64,000 nt of DNA from Gryllotalpicola protaetiae. GTDB lineage: Bacteria > Actinomycetota > Actinomycetes > Actinomycetales > Microbacteriaceae. The stretch covers positions 1,860,001 through 1,924,000 of the forward strand of contig NZ_CP032624.1 of assembly GCF_003627055.1 (NCBI RefSeq). Direction: 5' to 3'. The position numbers were made by a program, and so were the translations under genes. Below are positions 24,295 to 32,932 of this stretch, piece after piece. The notes beneath the pieces are model-generated. The model saw only the letters and a list, made by a program, of their open reading frames with translations, was not told the DNA's origin and did no database searches. Every line of letters starts with the position of its first letter. Positions within the stretch are counted from its first letter, which is position 1.

Positions 24295-25868
24295 GCGGGC
24301 ACCTCCTCGGGGGTGCGGTCGGGGGCAGGGGTCGGGGGCACTGCGGGTGAGTCGTCTGGCACGCCGGCTGGGGAGCCGTCGCGAGGGCCGTCGAGGGCGA
24401 GGTGCGCCGGGGCGTCCTCGAGCACGCCGCCGAGCCGCGGCGACTCGCTGAGCAGCCATGCGCCGATGGCCCACACCCAGCACAGGACGAAGAAGGTCTG
24501 CAGGAAGCCGAACGCGTCGTAGAAGAACAGCGCGGCGATGTAGCCGGCGCACGACACCGCGCATGCGAACGCGAGCTGCGCGTAGCGCGGCGGCACGTCC
24601 TTCCGCAGCGCGAACCCGATCAGCCGCAGTGGCGGCGTGAGCATGAGGATCGCGAGGCCGAGCACGCCGACCGCGCCGGCCTCGAGCAGGGTGCCGAGCA
24701 CCTGGTCGTCGAGGATGAACGCGTTGGCGTTCGCACCGACGAGCACGCGCGACCCGAAGCCCGTGCCGAAGAACGGGTTCTGCACGACCTTCGCCATCGC
24801 CGGCCCGAGGTCGGCGAGGCGCCCGGCGCCGCCCCATCCCGCCGAGGTGTACTGCGACGCGAGCAGCTGGGCCGGGTCGAGGAACGAGCCGATCATGGTC
24901 CCGATCAGCTTCGGCAGGGCCACCGCGCCGATGAGCAGCGCGGGGATCGTGGCCCCGATCAGGATCGCGGCGAGCCGCGGTCGCAGGGCGAGCGTGAGCA
25001 GCACCATGACCGCGATGACGATCACGGCCGTGCGGCTCACCGCGGTGGTCATTCCGAGCAGGATGACGGCGATCAGGCATCCGTAGACGATCGTGCGGCT
25101 AATCCGGTTCGCCGGCCGCGAGCCGTACTTCGTGAGCCACACGGCGAACGGCAGCACCATGCACAGCATCACGGACAGGGCGATCGGATGCTGTGAGGAG
25201 GCGTACGATCGGTCGCCGCCGGCGCGGAACGACTGCGTCTGGTCGCTGATCAGCTTGAGCGGCAGCACCTTGCCGAGGTCGAGGAACACGTTGACGTTCG
25301 TCACCTTCTCGACCACGGCGAAGAAGGCGACGATCGCGGCCGACCACACCAGGAACTGGATCAGCAGCAGCACCCGCCCCTCGCCGCGCAGCAGCTGCCG
25401 CACGATGAAGAACACGCTGATCAGCAGCCCGAAGTTGATCAGGTTGCCGAGCACGGCGCCGCCGAGGCCGTTCTCGGAGATGTACGCGACATTGGTCGCG
25501 ATCGAGAGCACCATGGCGAGGAAGAAGGCGCCGATCGAGACGCCGAACTTCACCGGCTTCCAGGTGAAGCGCGGGTCGATCAGGAGCGCCACGACCATCG
25601 CGATGACGATCAGCACGATCACGACGCGGTACGGCTCGAGCTGGAACGGCAGCGGGATCGGGATCGCGTAGCGCCGCACGGGGATGAACATGACGACGCT
25701 CGCGAGGATGATGAGCGCCGACGCCCACGTGAACAGTGCCTTGCGCGCCAGGTAGAGCACGGAGACCCCGATGAGGATGCCGCCGCCGATGATCGGCGGC
25801 ACCCACAGGGCTGCGGCCAGCGCGACCGCCGCGAGCAGTGCTGCGGAGACGATCGCCCGGGTCTTCAT
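24291..25868 (-). CDS. O-antigen ligase/Wzy-like polysaccharide polymerase
   Basis: 525 residues with about 11-12 transmembrane helices. A long extracytoplasmic loop lies between helices around residues 310-370 and contains QYTSAGWGGAGRLADLGPAMAKVVQNPFFGTGFGSR. The GxxR plus NPxxGxGxG pattern is the signature of the O-antigen ligase/polymerase (Wzy_C) family. The C-terminal 45 residues are Pro/Asp-rich and cytoplasmic or disordered. It probably polymerises flipped repeat units outside the membrane; a ligase role cannot be excluded by sequence. It follows the Wzz-like gene with a 4 bp overlap, the usual Wzz-Wzy pairing. Confidence 0.88.
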   Translation of the reverse strand: MKTRAIVSAALLAAVALAAALWVPPIIGGGILIGVSVLYLARKALFTWASALIILASVVMFIPVRRYAIPIPLPFQLEPYRVVIVLIVIAMVVALLIDPRFTWKPVKFGVSIGAFFLAMVLSIATNVAYISENGLGGAVLGNLINFGLLISVFFIVRQLLRGEGRVLLLIQFLVWSAAIVAFFAVVEKVTNVNVFLDLGKVLPLKLISDQTQSFRAGGDRSYASSQHPIALSVMLCMVLPFAVWLTKYGSRPANRISRTIVYGCLIAVILLGMTTAVSRTAVIVIAVMVLLTLALRPRLAAILIGATIPALLIGAVALPKLIGTMIGSFLDPAQLLASQYTSAGWGGAGRLADLGPAMAKVVQNPFFGTGFGSRVLVGANANAFILDDQVLGTLLEAGAVGVLGLAILMLTPPLRLIGFALRKDVPPRYAQLAFACAVSCAGYIAALFFYDAFGFLQTFFVLCWVWAIGAWLLSESPRLGGVLEDAPAHLALDGPRDGSPAGVPDDSPAVPPTPAPDRTPEEVPA

Positions 25869-26644
25869 GACGAGAGGGCTGGCTTCGGCTGCTCGGCGAC
25901 CAGCTCGGGCGCGGCCGCGCGGCTGGCTCGGGCACGGCGCACCCTCGCGCGTTCGCGTGAGAGGGCGATGTTGTAGAGCACGAATGCGAGGGCGACGAAG
26001 ACGAGCAGCACGCCGACGCCGGTGATCACGATCGGGATCGCCGGGTTGGAGCCCTCGGCCGCGACCGCGGCGCCGTCACTGATCGTCGTGAGCTGGATGC
26101 GGTCGGCGGTCGCGACCTTCGACTCGTTCTGCTGGCGCACCACGTAGGTCTGGAACTGCTCCGCCGCCGTCTGCGAGATCTTCTCGGCGCGGCCTGCGTT
26201 GTCGCTCTCGCCGACGATGTTGATCATCGGCAGCGTGTACTTGCCGGGGAACTGCTCGCTGCCCGCCGGCTGGGTGGTGCGGCTGACCGCGGTGAGCATG
26301 TCGTCGGGCCCGAAGGCGCCGAGCTTCGCCTCGACCTGCTGCCGGATCGTGTCGCCGGAGATCAGGTAGGCGTAGACGACCGCCGTCTGTGCGAGGTTCG
26401 TCTGCTGCACCGTCTGACCGGGCGCTTGCGTCGGGCCGACCTGCTGGTCGGTGAAGATCGACTGATCGGCCGAGCCGAGCATGATCGTGGTCGCCGCCGA
26501 GTACTGCTGCGTCGTGCGCGAGACGAGCTTGCCGTCGACGAGGCTGAAGCCCGCGATCATGGCGGCCATCGCGGCGATGACGATGCCGACGAGCAGCAGC
26601 CACTTGTAGCGCCAGAGCACCCGGAGGTACTGGGGAACGTCCAT
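25865..26644 (-). CDS. Wzz-like chain-length determinant, no kinase domain
   Basis: 259 residues. The N-terminal PQYLRVLWRYKWLLLVGIVIAA is the cytoplasmic edge and first transmembrane helix of Wzz/CapA-type polysaccharide co-polymerases. An extracytoplasmic helical domain (about 40-195) follows. A second helix at about 207-228 (AIPIVITGVGVLLVFVALAFVL) leads to a basic cytoplasmic tail. The tyrosine-kinase domain found in many Gram-positive relatives is absent, and no separate kinase gene lies in the island. It should set polymer length together with the adjacent polymerase. The ATG has an AGAAGG ribosome site. It leads a five-gene minus-strand unit expressed from the divergent promoter at 26720-26774. 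Confidence 0.86.
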   Translation of the reverse strand: MDVPQYLRVLWRYKWLLLVGIVIAAMAAMIAGFSLVDGKLVSRTTQQYSAATTIMLGSADQSIFTDQQVGPTQAPGQTVQQTNLAQTAVVYAYLISGDTIRQQVEAKLGAFGPDDMLTAVSRTTQPAGSEQFPGKYTLPMINIVGESDNAGRAEKISQTAAEQFQTYVVRQQNESKVATADRIQLTTISDGAAVAAEGSNPAIPIVITGVGVLLVFVALAFVLYNIALSRERARVRRARASRAAAPELVAEQPKPALSS

Positions 26645-26719
26645 TTGCGTCGCCTTCTCTTGTGAGGGGGTCGGTGAAAGCGGTGCGCCGGTGCACCCGA
26701 ACTGGGGACAGCTTCAGCG

Positions 26720-26774
26720 TGCACCCGGCACCTTGACAGTGATGTTTCCTCACGTTGCCGGGATGTAAAAGGTT
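26720..26774. promoter_or_regulatory. Divergent EPS promoter element, copy A, with operator copy 3
   Basis: 55 bp matching 37824-37878 at 49 of 55 positions. It contains GTGATGTTTCCTCAC (26739-26753), the GTGA-N7-TCAC inverted repeat. It lies between the divergent Wzz-like gene (minus) and a GT4 gene (plus). A TTGACA hexamer (26733-26738) is present on the plus strand and TTTACA on the minus strand as possible -35 boxes. Confidence 0.65.
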
Positions 26775-26832
26775 CACGACGGATCCTCAAATCCACTTCC
26801 GGCCGCTCGGCGACTGCCCCACCGTTAGACCC

Positions 26833-28062
26833 ATGACCCGGCCGCTGACCGTCTTCTATGCGTTCCCCCACGCGCTGGGCGAGGCGGGAATCGGGTGGAC
26901 GGCGTGGAATCAGGCGGCGGAGCTCGCCGCTGCGGGCCACCGCGTGCACGTGTTCGCGGCGTCCGTCAGCAGGCCGGTTCCGCAGGCGGCGAGCGTGCAG
27001 ACCACACTGCAGCGGGGGCGGGTGCGGATGCCTCACCGGGCGATCGGCCGCGAGAGGGCCTTCGAGCTGCATGACCTTCTCGCCGCCCGCGCACTGCGTC
27101 GCGTCGCGGCCGGCGAGCACGTCGACGTCGTGCACGGCTGGCCGTTGAACGGCCGGCGCACCTTCGCGGCCGCAGCATCCCTCGGCATCGCCTCGGTGCG
27201 CGAGGTGCCCAACACGCACACCGAGCACGCCTACCAGGTGGTCGCCGCCGAGTACCGGAAGCTCGGGCTCGAGCAGCCGCGCGGCAAGTCCCACACCCGC
27301 TCGGAGTCGCGGCTCGCCCGCGAGCAGGCGGAGTATGAGACGGCCACCGCGCTGCTCACCCCGTCGGGCGCCGTGCGGCAGACCTTCGTCGATCGCGGCT
27401 TCGCGCCCGCGCGGCTCCTGCGCCACCGCTACGGCGTGCGCCCGGAGGCGGTGCGCCCGCACACGCCGCGCGCCCCCGGCACCGGCCTGCACGCGGTGTT
27501 CCTCGGTCGCTGCGACCCGCGCAAGGGGCTGCACTACGCGCTGCGCGCGTGGCTCGACTCTGCGGCGGCGGGCCGCGGCCGCTTCACGATCTACGGCGAC
27601 TTCCTGCCCGCGTACCGCGCGGCGCTCGCCCCGCTCCTCGACCGCACGGGCGTCGAGGTGGCGGGCTTCACGGGCGACGCGGGGGCGGTGCTCGCCGACG
27701 CCGACGTGCTGCTGCTGCCGACCGTCGAAGAGGGCAGTGCGCTCGTGACGTACGAGGCCCAGGCGTCGGGGTGCGTGCCGCTCGTCTCCACGGCGGCCGG
27801 TGCCGACCTGGTCGAGGGCGCCACGGGCCTCACGCACCGCGTGGGCGACATCGTGACCCTGACGGCGCAGCTCGACCGTCTCGAGCGCGACCGGGGCGAG
27901 CTCGAGCGGATGTCGCGAGCGGCCTCGGCTCGTGCGACCGAGCTCGGCTGGGCGGCCGCAGCCGAGCGGCTGGCGGGCGCGTACCGCGAGGCCGTGTGGC
28001 TGCAGGCCGGCGCGCCGGGCGCTGCCGGCGCGGGGGAGGGTCCGCGTGTACGGGCCGGGTGA
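26833..28062 (+). CDS. Family 4 glycosyltransferase
   Basis: 409 residues. GT-B fold. The N-terminal acceptor domain contains GEAGIGWTAWNQAAELAAAGHRVHVF, the glycine-rich loop typical of GT4. Then HVDVVHGWPLNG and a long hinge lead to the donor domain with GLHAVFLGRCDPRKGLHYALRAW. The catalytic ExxxxxxxxE motif appears as PTVEEGSALVTYEAQASGCVPLVST. It probably transfers a hexose from a nucleotide sugar to the growing lipid-linked repeat. It is the first gene of a six-gene plus-strand unit that extends to 34446. The ATG start gives a protein that begins directly with the first beta strand. Confidence 0.9.
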   Translation: MTRPLTVFYAFPHALGEAGIGWTAWNQAAELAAAGHRVHVFAASVSRPVPQAASVQTTLQRGRVRMPHRAIGRERAFELHDLLAARALRRVAAGEHVDVVHGWPLNGRRTFAAAASLGIASVREVPNTHTEHAYQVVAAEYRKLGLEQPRGKSHTRSESRLAREQAEYETATALLTPSGAVRQTFVDRGFAPARLLRHRYGVRPEAVRPHTPRAPGTGLHAVFLGRCDPRKGLHYALRAWLDSAAAGRGRFTIYGDFLPAYRAALAPLLDRTGVEVAGFTGDAGAVLADADVLLLPTVEEGSALVTYEAQASGCVPLVSTAAGADLVEGATGLTHRVGDIVTLTAQLDRLERDRGELERMSRAASARATELGWAAAAERLAGAYREAVWLQAGAPGAAGAGEGPRVRAG

Positions 28063-29005
28063 CCTCACCGTCATCGTGTGCAGCAGGGATAGGGCGCCCA
28101 TGCTGCGGGAGGCGCTGCGCTCGATTGCGGCGGCGACGCCTGCGGGCGTCGAGGTGCTCGTCGTCGACTCGGGGTCGCGCACCGACGAGACGAGGCGCGT
28201 CGCGCGGGAGGCATCCGTCGCCTATGTCCGCTCCGACGTGCCCGGCCTGTCGATCGCGCGCAACCTGGGGCTCGCCCACGCCGAGCGGCCGCTCGTGCTG
28301 TTCACCGACGACGACTGCGTCGCCGTGCCCGGGTGGGTCGACGGGGTGCTCGCGCACTTCGCAGACGAGCGCGTGGGCGCCGTGACCGGGCGGATGCTCG
28401 ACCACACCCTCGTCGCCGACGCGGCGCCCGGCCGCGTCGAGCGTCTGACGGGCGTGCTGCGCGGCATCGACGCGGGACACGGGGCGTTCATGACGTTCCG
28501 CCGCGAGCTGATGCTCGGCCTCGGCGGCTTCGACGAGGTGCTCGGCGCGGGGCGGCGGTTCGCCGGAGCGGAAGACCTTGACGCGTTCTGCCGCGTGCTC
28601 GCCGCCGGCTACGCCATCGTGTCCGACACCACCGCGACGGTGCACCACAACTTCACCAGGCAGGACGACGATCACATCGCGCTCTACCGCGGCTACGGCC
28701 TCGGGGCGGGGGCGATGGCGGACAAGTGGATCAGGAGCCGTCCGCTCACCGGCCTCGCGATGGCGGGGCTGCTCATCGGCCGGGCGGCCCTCGGCGCCGT
28801 GCGCTGGCCGGACCCCCGCGAGCGCTCGGCGCGGCTCGCGCTGCTGAAGGCGATTCCGCAGGGCATCGGGGCGGCGGCGCGCGTGCCGCGCCGCGGCGCG
28901 CTCTTCGTCGACGCGGACCGACCGGCGCCGATCGCCCCGGCCGGCGCCGACGACGCGGTGCCCGAGGACGAACGGCCCCGGCTCACGCGGACGGAGCGGT
29001 CGTGA
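28046..29005 (+). CDS. Family 2 glycosyltransferase
   Basis: 319 residues from GTG 28046, which has a GGGGGAGGG ribosome site and lies 17 bp inside the end of the preceding gene. GT-A motifs: DLTVIVCSRDRAPMLREAL, then VEVLVVDSGSRTDET and LVLFTDDDCVAVPGW with the DDD metal-binding triad. GFDEVLGAGRRFAGAEDLDAFCRVLAAGY carries the ED acceptor motif. A weakly hydrophobic C-terminal patch (LAMAGLLIGRAALGAV) may associate with the membrane. The overall pattern resembles rhamnosyl- or galactosyltransferases of EPS clusters; specificity is unknown. The next gene overlaps it by 4 bp. Confidence 0.9.
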   Translation: MYGPGDLTVIVCSRDRAPMLREALRSIAAATPAGVEVLVVDSGSRTDETRRVAREASVAYVRSDVPGLSIARNLGLAHAERPLVLFTDDDCVAVPGWVDGVLAHFADERVGAVTGRMLDHTLVADAAPGRVERLTGVLRGIDAGHGAFMTFRRELMLGLGGFDEVLGAGRRFAGAEDLDAFCRVLAAGYAIVSDTTATVHHNFTRQDDDHIALYRGYGLGAGAMADKWIRSRPLTGLAMAGLLIGRAALGAVRWPDPRERSARLALLKAIPQGIGAAARVPRRGALFVDADRPAPIAPAGADDAVPEDERPRLTRTERS

Positions 29006-30300
29006 CCCCGCGCACCCAGGTCGAGCTGATGCGCACGCTCGACGAGAAGTTCATCCGCACCCGGGTCGAGTTCGAGGCGATGTGGCCGACGGCGACGATC
29101 ATCGTCGACTCCGCGCCGTTCCGCCGCGCAGACGGCACCGTCGACCGCGAGCGGGTCGCCGACGCGCTGCTCGTCGTCGGCGAGCGGTTCACCGAGACCC
29201 GGCTGAAGCTGGTGGATTCGCCGCTCGGCGTGACGACGCCGCTGTGGGTGCCCGCGGGGCCGCTCGATCGCGACTACCACCTGGGCTGGTTCCCGCGGGT
29301 TCCCACGGTCGGCGAGGAGCCTGCGCTGTTCGCCGGAGGAGCGAACGTGCCGCGGCGCCGCGACCGCCCGCTGTGGCGCTGCACGGTCATCGAGCGCGCC
29401 GACGGCGACCTCGCGGTCGTCGGCAGCGTGCAGCACGCGCTCGGCGACGCGCTGTTCGCGCTGCGGTTCGTCGACGCGCTGATGGGCGTCGGCGCAGATG
29501 ACGCTCCGCCCGCGCTCGGGCCGGCCCCGCGTACCCGCGTTGGCGGCCTGGGCGTGGTGTGGGGGCGCTGGCTGCGCGCGCGCTCCGGCCCTCGGGACGC
29601 CTGGCACGAGTACTGGCGCAAGCCGTTCCGCAAGCGGCTGACACGCTGGGGCGGGCGGATGCTGCGCCCTGCGCGCAACCGCGCGATCGCGCAGCGCGGC
29701 CTGCGCGAGGTGTACGCGCCGGCGATGGCCGCCGGCTACTGGTCGACCCCGCTCGCGCAGGCATCAGAGCTCGCCGGCCGCCTGGGCGGCAGCATCAGCG
29801 ACCTCGTCGTCGCGCTCGCGCTGCGGGTGGCGGTGCGCCTCGAGGGGGCGGCGGGTGAGGCATCCGTCGCAGTGCCCGTCTCGCGGCGCAGGCGCGAGGG
29901 CGCGAGCGTGCGCAACAGCATCGTGATGTTGCGCGTGTCTGTGTCGGAAACTGCCCCGCTCGCCGCGGCGGTCGCCGCCGTGCACGCGCAGGTCACACAC
30001 TTCGGGCGCACCGGCGGCGGCGATCTCACGCCGGCAGAGTCGGGCGGCTACGCCTCGTACCTGCCGTACCGGCGCGGCCAGGCAGCGATCGCCGGCGCCG
30101 CCGTGCGCCAGGTGGTGCTGTGGCCGGTGCCGACGCCGGGGTCGCGCTTCGGGCTGTTCGCGACGTCGTACGCGGGCGAGTTGAGCTTCGCCGCCCTGTG
30201 CGCGCCGGGGCTGGACCCGGCGGCCGTGCGCAGCGTGATCGAGAACGAGTCGGCGGATGCCTGGGCAGTGCTCGCCGCGGAACAGGAGGTCGCCTCATGA
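29002..30300 (+). CDS. WS/DGAT-like (condensation-fold) acyltransferase in EPS island
   Basis: 432 residues. The order of blocks follows wax ester synthase/diacylglycerol acyltransferases: an N-terminal VDRERVADALLVVGERF substrate-lid region, then WVPAGPLDRDYHLGW. The active-site block is VGSVQHALGDALFALRFVDAL, where the usual HHxxxDG reads QHALGDA, so the second, catalytic His and the Asp are kept. The mid-protein ND motif reads SD in GSISDLVVALALRVAV. The C-terminal half (VPVSRRRREG, NSIVMLRVSV) matches the DUF1298 part. Placement between glycosyltransferases argues for acylation of a sugar or lipid-linked oligosaccharide rather than wax synthesis. The acyl donor is unknown, probably acyl-CoA. 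Confidence 0.72.
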   Translation: MTPRTQVELMRTLDEKFIRTRVEFEAMWPTATIIVDSAPFRRADGTVDRERVADALLVVGERFTETRLKLVDSPLGVTTPLWVPAGPLDRDYHLGWFPRVPTVGEEPALFAGGANVPRRRDRPLWRCTVIERADGDLAVVGSVQHALGDALFALRFVDALMGVGADDAPPALGPAPRTRVGGLGVVWGRWLRARSGPRDAWHEYWRKPFRKRLTRWGGRMLRPARNRAIAQRGLREVYAPAMAAGYWSTPLAQASELAGRLGGSISDLVVALALRVAVRLEGAAGEASVAVPVSRRRREGASVRNSIVMLRVSVSETAPLAAAVAAVHAQVTHFGRTGGGDLTPAESGGYASYLPYRRGQAAIAGAAVRQVVLWPVPTPGSRFGLFATSYAGELSFAALCAPGLDPAAVRSVIENESADAWAVLAAEQEVAS

Positions 30301-30836
30301 GCACCGGGAAAGACGCGCTGCGCACGCTGCTCGACCCGCGCACGTACCTGCAGGCGCTGAAGCTCGCGAACTTCGCGGCCTACTCGTACGTCGATCAGGT
30401 GGCGCGCCTCAACCGCGGCGCCGAGGTGCGCATCTCTCCCAACGTGTCGTTCCGCAACGCGGAGCGCGTCTGGGTCGGCGACGGCAGCCATATCGGCGAG
30501 CACTGCATCATCTGGGCGGGCAATTCCACCGGCCGCATCGTGTTCGGGCCGAAGTGCCTGCTCGGGCCGCACGTGACGCTGACGGCGTCGAACTACGGCA
30601 TCGAGCAAGGAGTCCCAGTGATGGACCAGCCGAAGGTCGAGCGGGACATCGTGGTCGGCGCCGATGTGTGGCTGGGGGCGAACGCGGTCGTGGTCGCCGG
30701 CGTCACGATCGGCGACGGCGCCGTGATCGGCGCGGGCGCGGTCGTCACGAAGGACGTGCCGGCGAACGCCATCGTCGGCGGGGTGCCCGCGCGCGTGCTC
30801 GGCTACCGGCCCGCCAGCGTGAAGGTGCCAGCATGA
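30297..30836 (+). CDS. Hexapeptide-repeat (LbH) acyltransferase
   Basis: 179 residues, ATG 30297 overlapping the preceding stop by 4 bp with AGGAGG upstream. After a 35-residue helical start, hexapeptide coils run from AEVRISPNVSFRNAERVWVGDGSHIGEHCIIWAGNS through IVFGPKCLLGPHVTLTASNYGIE. The final turn VVGADVWLGANAVVVAGVTIGDGAVIGAGAVV is highly regular. The family comprises acetyl- and succinyl-transferases acting on sugars, commonly in EPS clusters. A catalytic His typical of the group is probably in GPHVTL. It would decorate the EPS repeat; together with the first-gene homologue at 17025 the island has two such enzymes. Confidence 0.88.
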   Translation: MSTGKDALRTLLDPRTYLQALKLANFAAYSYVDQVARLNRGAEVRISPNVSFRNAERVWVGDGSHIGEHCIIWAGNSTGRIVFGPKCLLGPHVTLTASNYGIEQGVPVMDQPKVERDIVVGADVWLGANAVVVAGVTIGDGAVIGAGAVVTKDVPANAIVGGVPARVLGYRPASVKVPA

Positions 30837-32932
30837 CCACCCTCACCGTCGTCATCGTCAGCTACAACACCCGCGAGCAGACGCTCGCCTGCCTCGACTC
30901 TCTCGTCGCAGAGGCGGCGCGAGCGCCCGGGCTCGAGGTGTCGGCCGTCGTCGTCGACAACGGCTCGTCCGACGGGTCGGCCGAGGCCGTTCGGGCGAGG
31001 CATCCGGCCGTCCTCGTCATCGACGCAGGCGAAAACCTGGGCTTCGCCGCAGGCGTCAACCGCGGTGCCGCCCAGGCGACCGGGGAATACGTGCTGCTGC
31101 TGAACCCCGACACGACCGTGCTGCCCGGCGCGCTCGTGGCGCTCGTCGACTTCGCGCAGGCGCACCCCGAGCACGGGCTCTACGGCGGGCGCACGCTCGC
31201 GGCCGACGGGTCCCTCGAGCCGTCGTCGTGCTGGGGCGCGCCGAGCCTGTGGTCGCTGCTGTGCTTCGCGACGGGGCTGTCGACCGCGTTCGCGCGCTCG
31301 CGTCTGTTCGACCCGGAGTCGCTCGGGCGCTGGCAGCGCGACACCGTGCGCGAGGTGCCCGTGATCACCGGATGCCTGCTGCTCATCGCCCGCTTCGACT
31401 GGAACCGCCTCGGCGGAATGGACGAGCGGTTCTTCCTCTACGGCGAGGACGCGGACTTCTCGCTGCGGGCCGCTGCCGCAGGGATGCGCCCGGTGATCGT
31501 GCCCGCGGCGACGATCGTGCACACGGTCGGCGGCTCGACTTCTGAGGCCGGCCGGCCGGGTGATCGGCGTCTGGGCAACGGCCGCAAGATGAGCATGGTC
31601 ATGGCCGGGAAGGCCACGCTGCTGAAGGCGCGCTGGTCGCCCGCGCGCGCGGTCGTCGGCATCGCGCTGCTCAGGGCGGGAGCACTCACCCGCGGCCTGC
31701 TCGAGCGGGCGGTCGGTCGCGCCGGCGGCACCTGGGGCGAGGTGTGGCGCCGGCGCGGCGAGTGGTCGCCCGGGTACCCGGCGGCCCGCGCGGCCCTCTT
31801 CGGCACAGCTCCCGTCGCCTCCGCCCGGGCGGCCGGGCGACCGCTCGTGATCGAGGCCGAGCCCGCGTTCCGCACCGAGCACGCCAACCCCTACACCGCG
31901 CGTCTCTACCGCAGCATGAGCGAGCTCGGCATGACGGTGCGCGATCTCAGCTACTGGCGACTCGCGACGGCGCACGTCGACGTCGTGCACCTGCACTGGC
32001 CCGAGCTCACCTTCCTCTCCGGCGACAGGTCCTGGCGCGTCGTCACCCGCCTGGTGCTGTTCTTCGGCGCGCTGCGCGTCGCCCGCCGTCGCGGCACCCG
32101 CGTCGTATGGACCGTCCACAACGTCGTCGACCACGAGCAGCGCTCGACTCCCGCGCTGCGGGCGCGGCTGCGCCGGCTGCTCACCGCGAACGTCGACGGC
32201 ATCCTGTCGCTGTCCGCGAGCGGCGTCGAGGCCGCCCGGCGCGGCTACCCCGAGCTCGAGCACACGCCCGCGTTCGTCACGCCGCACGGGCACTACCGCG
32301 CCGACTACGACTTCTCTGCGTCGCGGACGGAGGCCCGGGCGCGGCTCGATCTCGACCGAGACGGCCTGGTCGCGGCATCCATCGGCCAATTGCGGCCGTA
32401 CAAGAACGTGCCGCACCTGCTCGAGGTGTTCCGCGGCCTCGACCCCGACGCGCGGCTCGCGATCGCGGGTCGCCCGTCGAGCGATGAAGAGCGCGATGCG
32501 ATCACGGATGCCGCGGCCGGCGACCCCCGCATCGTGCTCGAGCTCGCGTTCCAGCCCGCGCAGCGCGTCGCGGACTGGCTGCGCGCGAGCGACCTCGTCG
32601 TGCTGCCCTACCGGGCGATCGAGAACTCGGGCTCGGCGATCCTCGCGCTGTCGGCGAACCGGCCGGTGCTCGTGCCGCGCATCGGCGCGATGGGCGAGCT
32701 GGCCGAGCTGGTCGGGCCCGCGTGGGTGCGCACCTACGACGGCGAGTTCGACGCCGCCGCGCTCGCCGGTGCCCTCGCCTGGGCGCGCGACGAGCCGCGG
32801 CCGGAGGTCGCCGACCTGTCCGAACTCGAGTGGGGCGCGATCGCCGCAGCCACCCTGGACGCGTACCGCGCGGTGCTGCAGCCGCACACCGCAGAGACGA
32901 AGGAGCGCAGATGGGTGCCCGTCGTGGAGTGA
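30833..32932 (+). CDS. GT2-GT4 two-domain glycosyltransferase fusion
   Basis: 699 residues, ATG overlapping the preceding stop by 4 bp. Residues about 1-280 are a GT2 enzyme of the rhamnosyltransferase type: TLTVVIVSYNTREQTLACL, AVVVDNGSSDGSAEAV, GENLGFAAGVNRGAAQATG, LLLNPDTTVL and GMDERFFLYGEDADFSLRA. Residues about 330-690 are a GT-B enzyme of GT4-like type: HANPYTARLYRSM, then DVVHLHWPE, VWTVHNVVDHE, VAASIGQLRPYKNVPHLLEVF and YRAIENSGSAILALSANRPVLVPR, which stands in for the usual Ex7E motif. One chain can therefore add two sugars in a row. No frameshift or stop separates the parts, so it is a true fusion. Confidence 0.92.
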   Translation: MTTLTVVIVSYNTREQTLACLDSLVAEAARAPGLEVSAVVVDNGSSDGSAEAVRARHPAVLVIDAGENLGFAAGVNRGAAQATGEYVLLLNPDTTVLPGALVALVDFAQAHPEHGLYGGRTLAADGSLEPSSCWGAPSLWSLLCFATGLSTAFARSRLFDPESLGRWQRDTVREVPVITGCLLLIARFDWNRLGGMDERFFLYGEDADFSLRAAAAGMRPVIVPAATIVHTVGGSTSEAGRPGDRRLGNGRKMSMVMAGKATLLKARWSPARAVVGIALLRAGALTRGLLERAVGRAGGTWGEVWRRRGEWSPGYPAARAALFGTAPVASARAAGRPLVIEAEPAFRTEHANPYTARLYRSMSELGMTVRDLSYWRLATAHVDVVHLHWPELTFLSGDRSWRVVTRLVLFFGALRVARRRGTRVVWTVHNVVDHEQRSTPALRARLRRLLTANVDGILSLSASGVEAARRGYPELEHTPAFVTPHGHYRADYDFSASRTEARARLDLDRDGLVAASIGQLRPYKNVPHLLEVFRGLDPDARLAIAGRPSSDEERDAITDAAAGDPRIVLELAFQPAQRVADWLRASDLVVLPYRAIENSGSAILALSANRPVLVPRIGAMGELAELVGPAWVRTYDGEFDAAALAGALAWARDEPRPEVADLSELEWGAIAAATLDAYRAVLQPHTAETKERRWVPVVE

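Noticed and set aside
26557-28182. 541-codon minus-strand frame across the Wzz/GT4 divergent promoter
   Set aside because: It runs over the shared promoter element and is a shadow of the GT4 gene.
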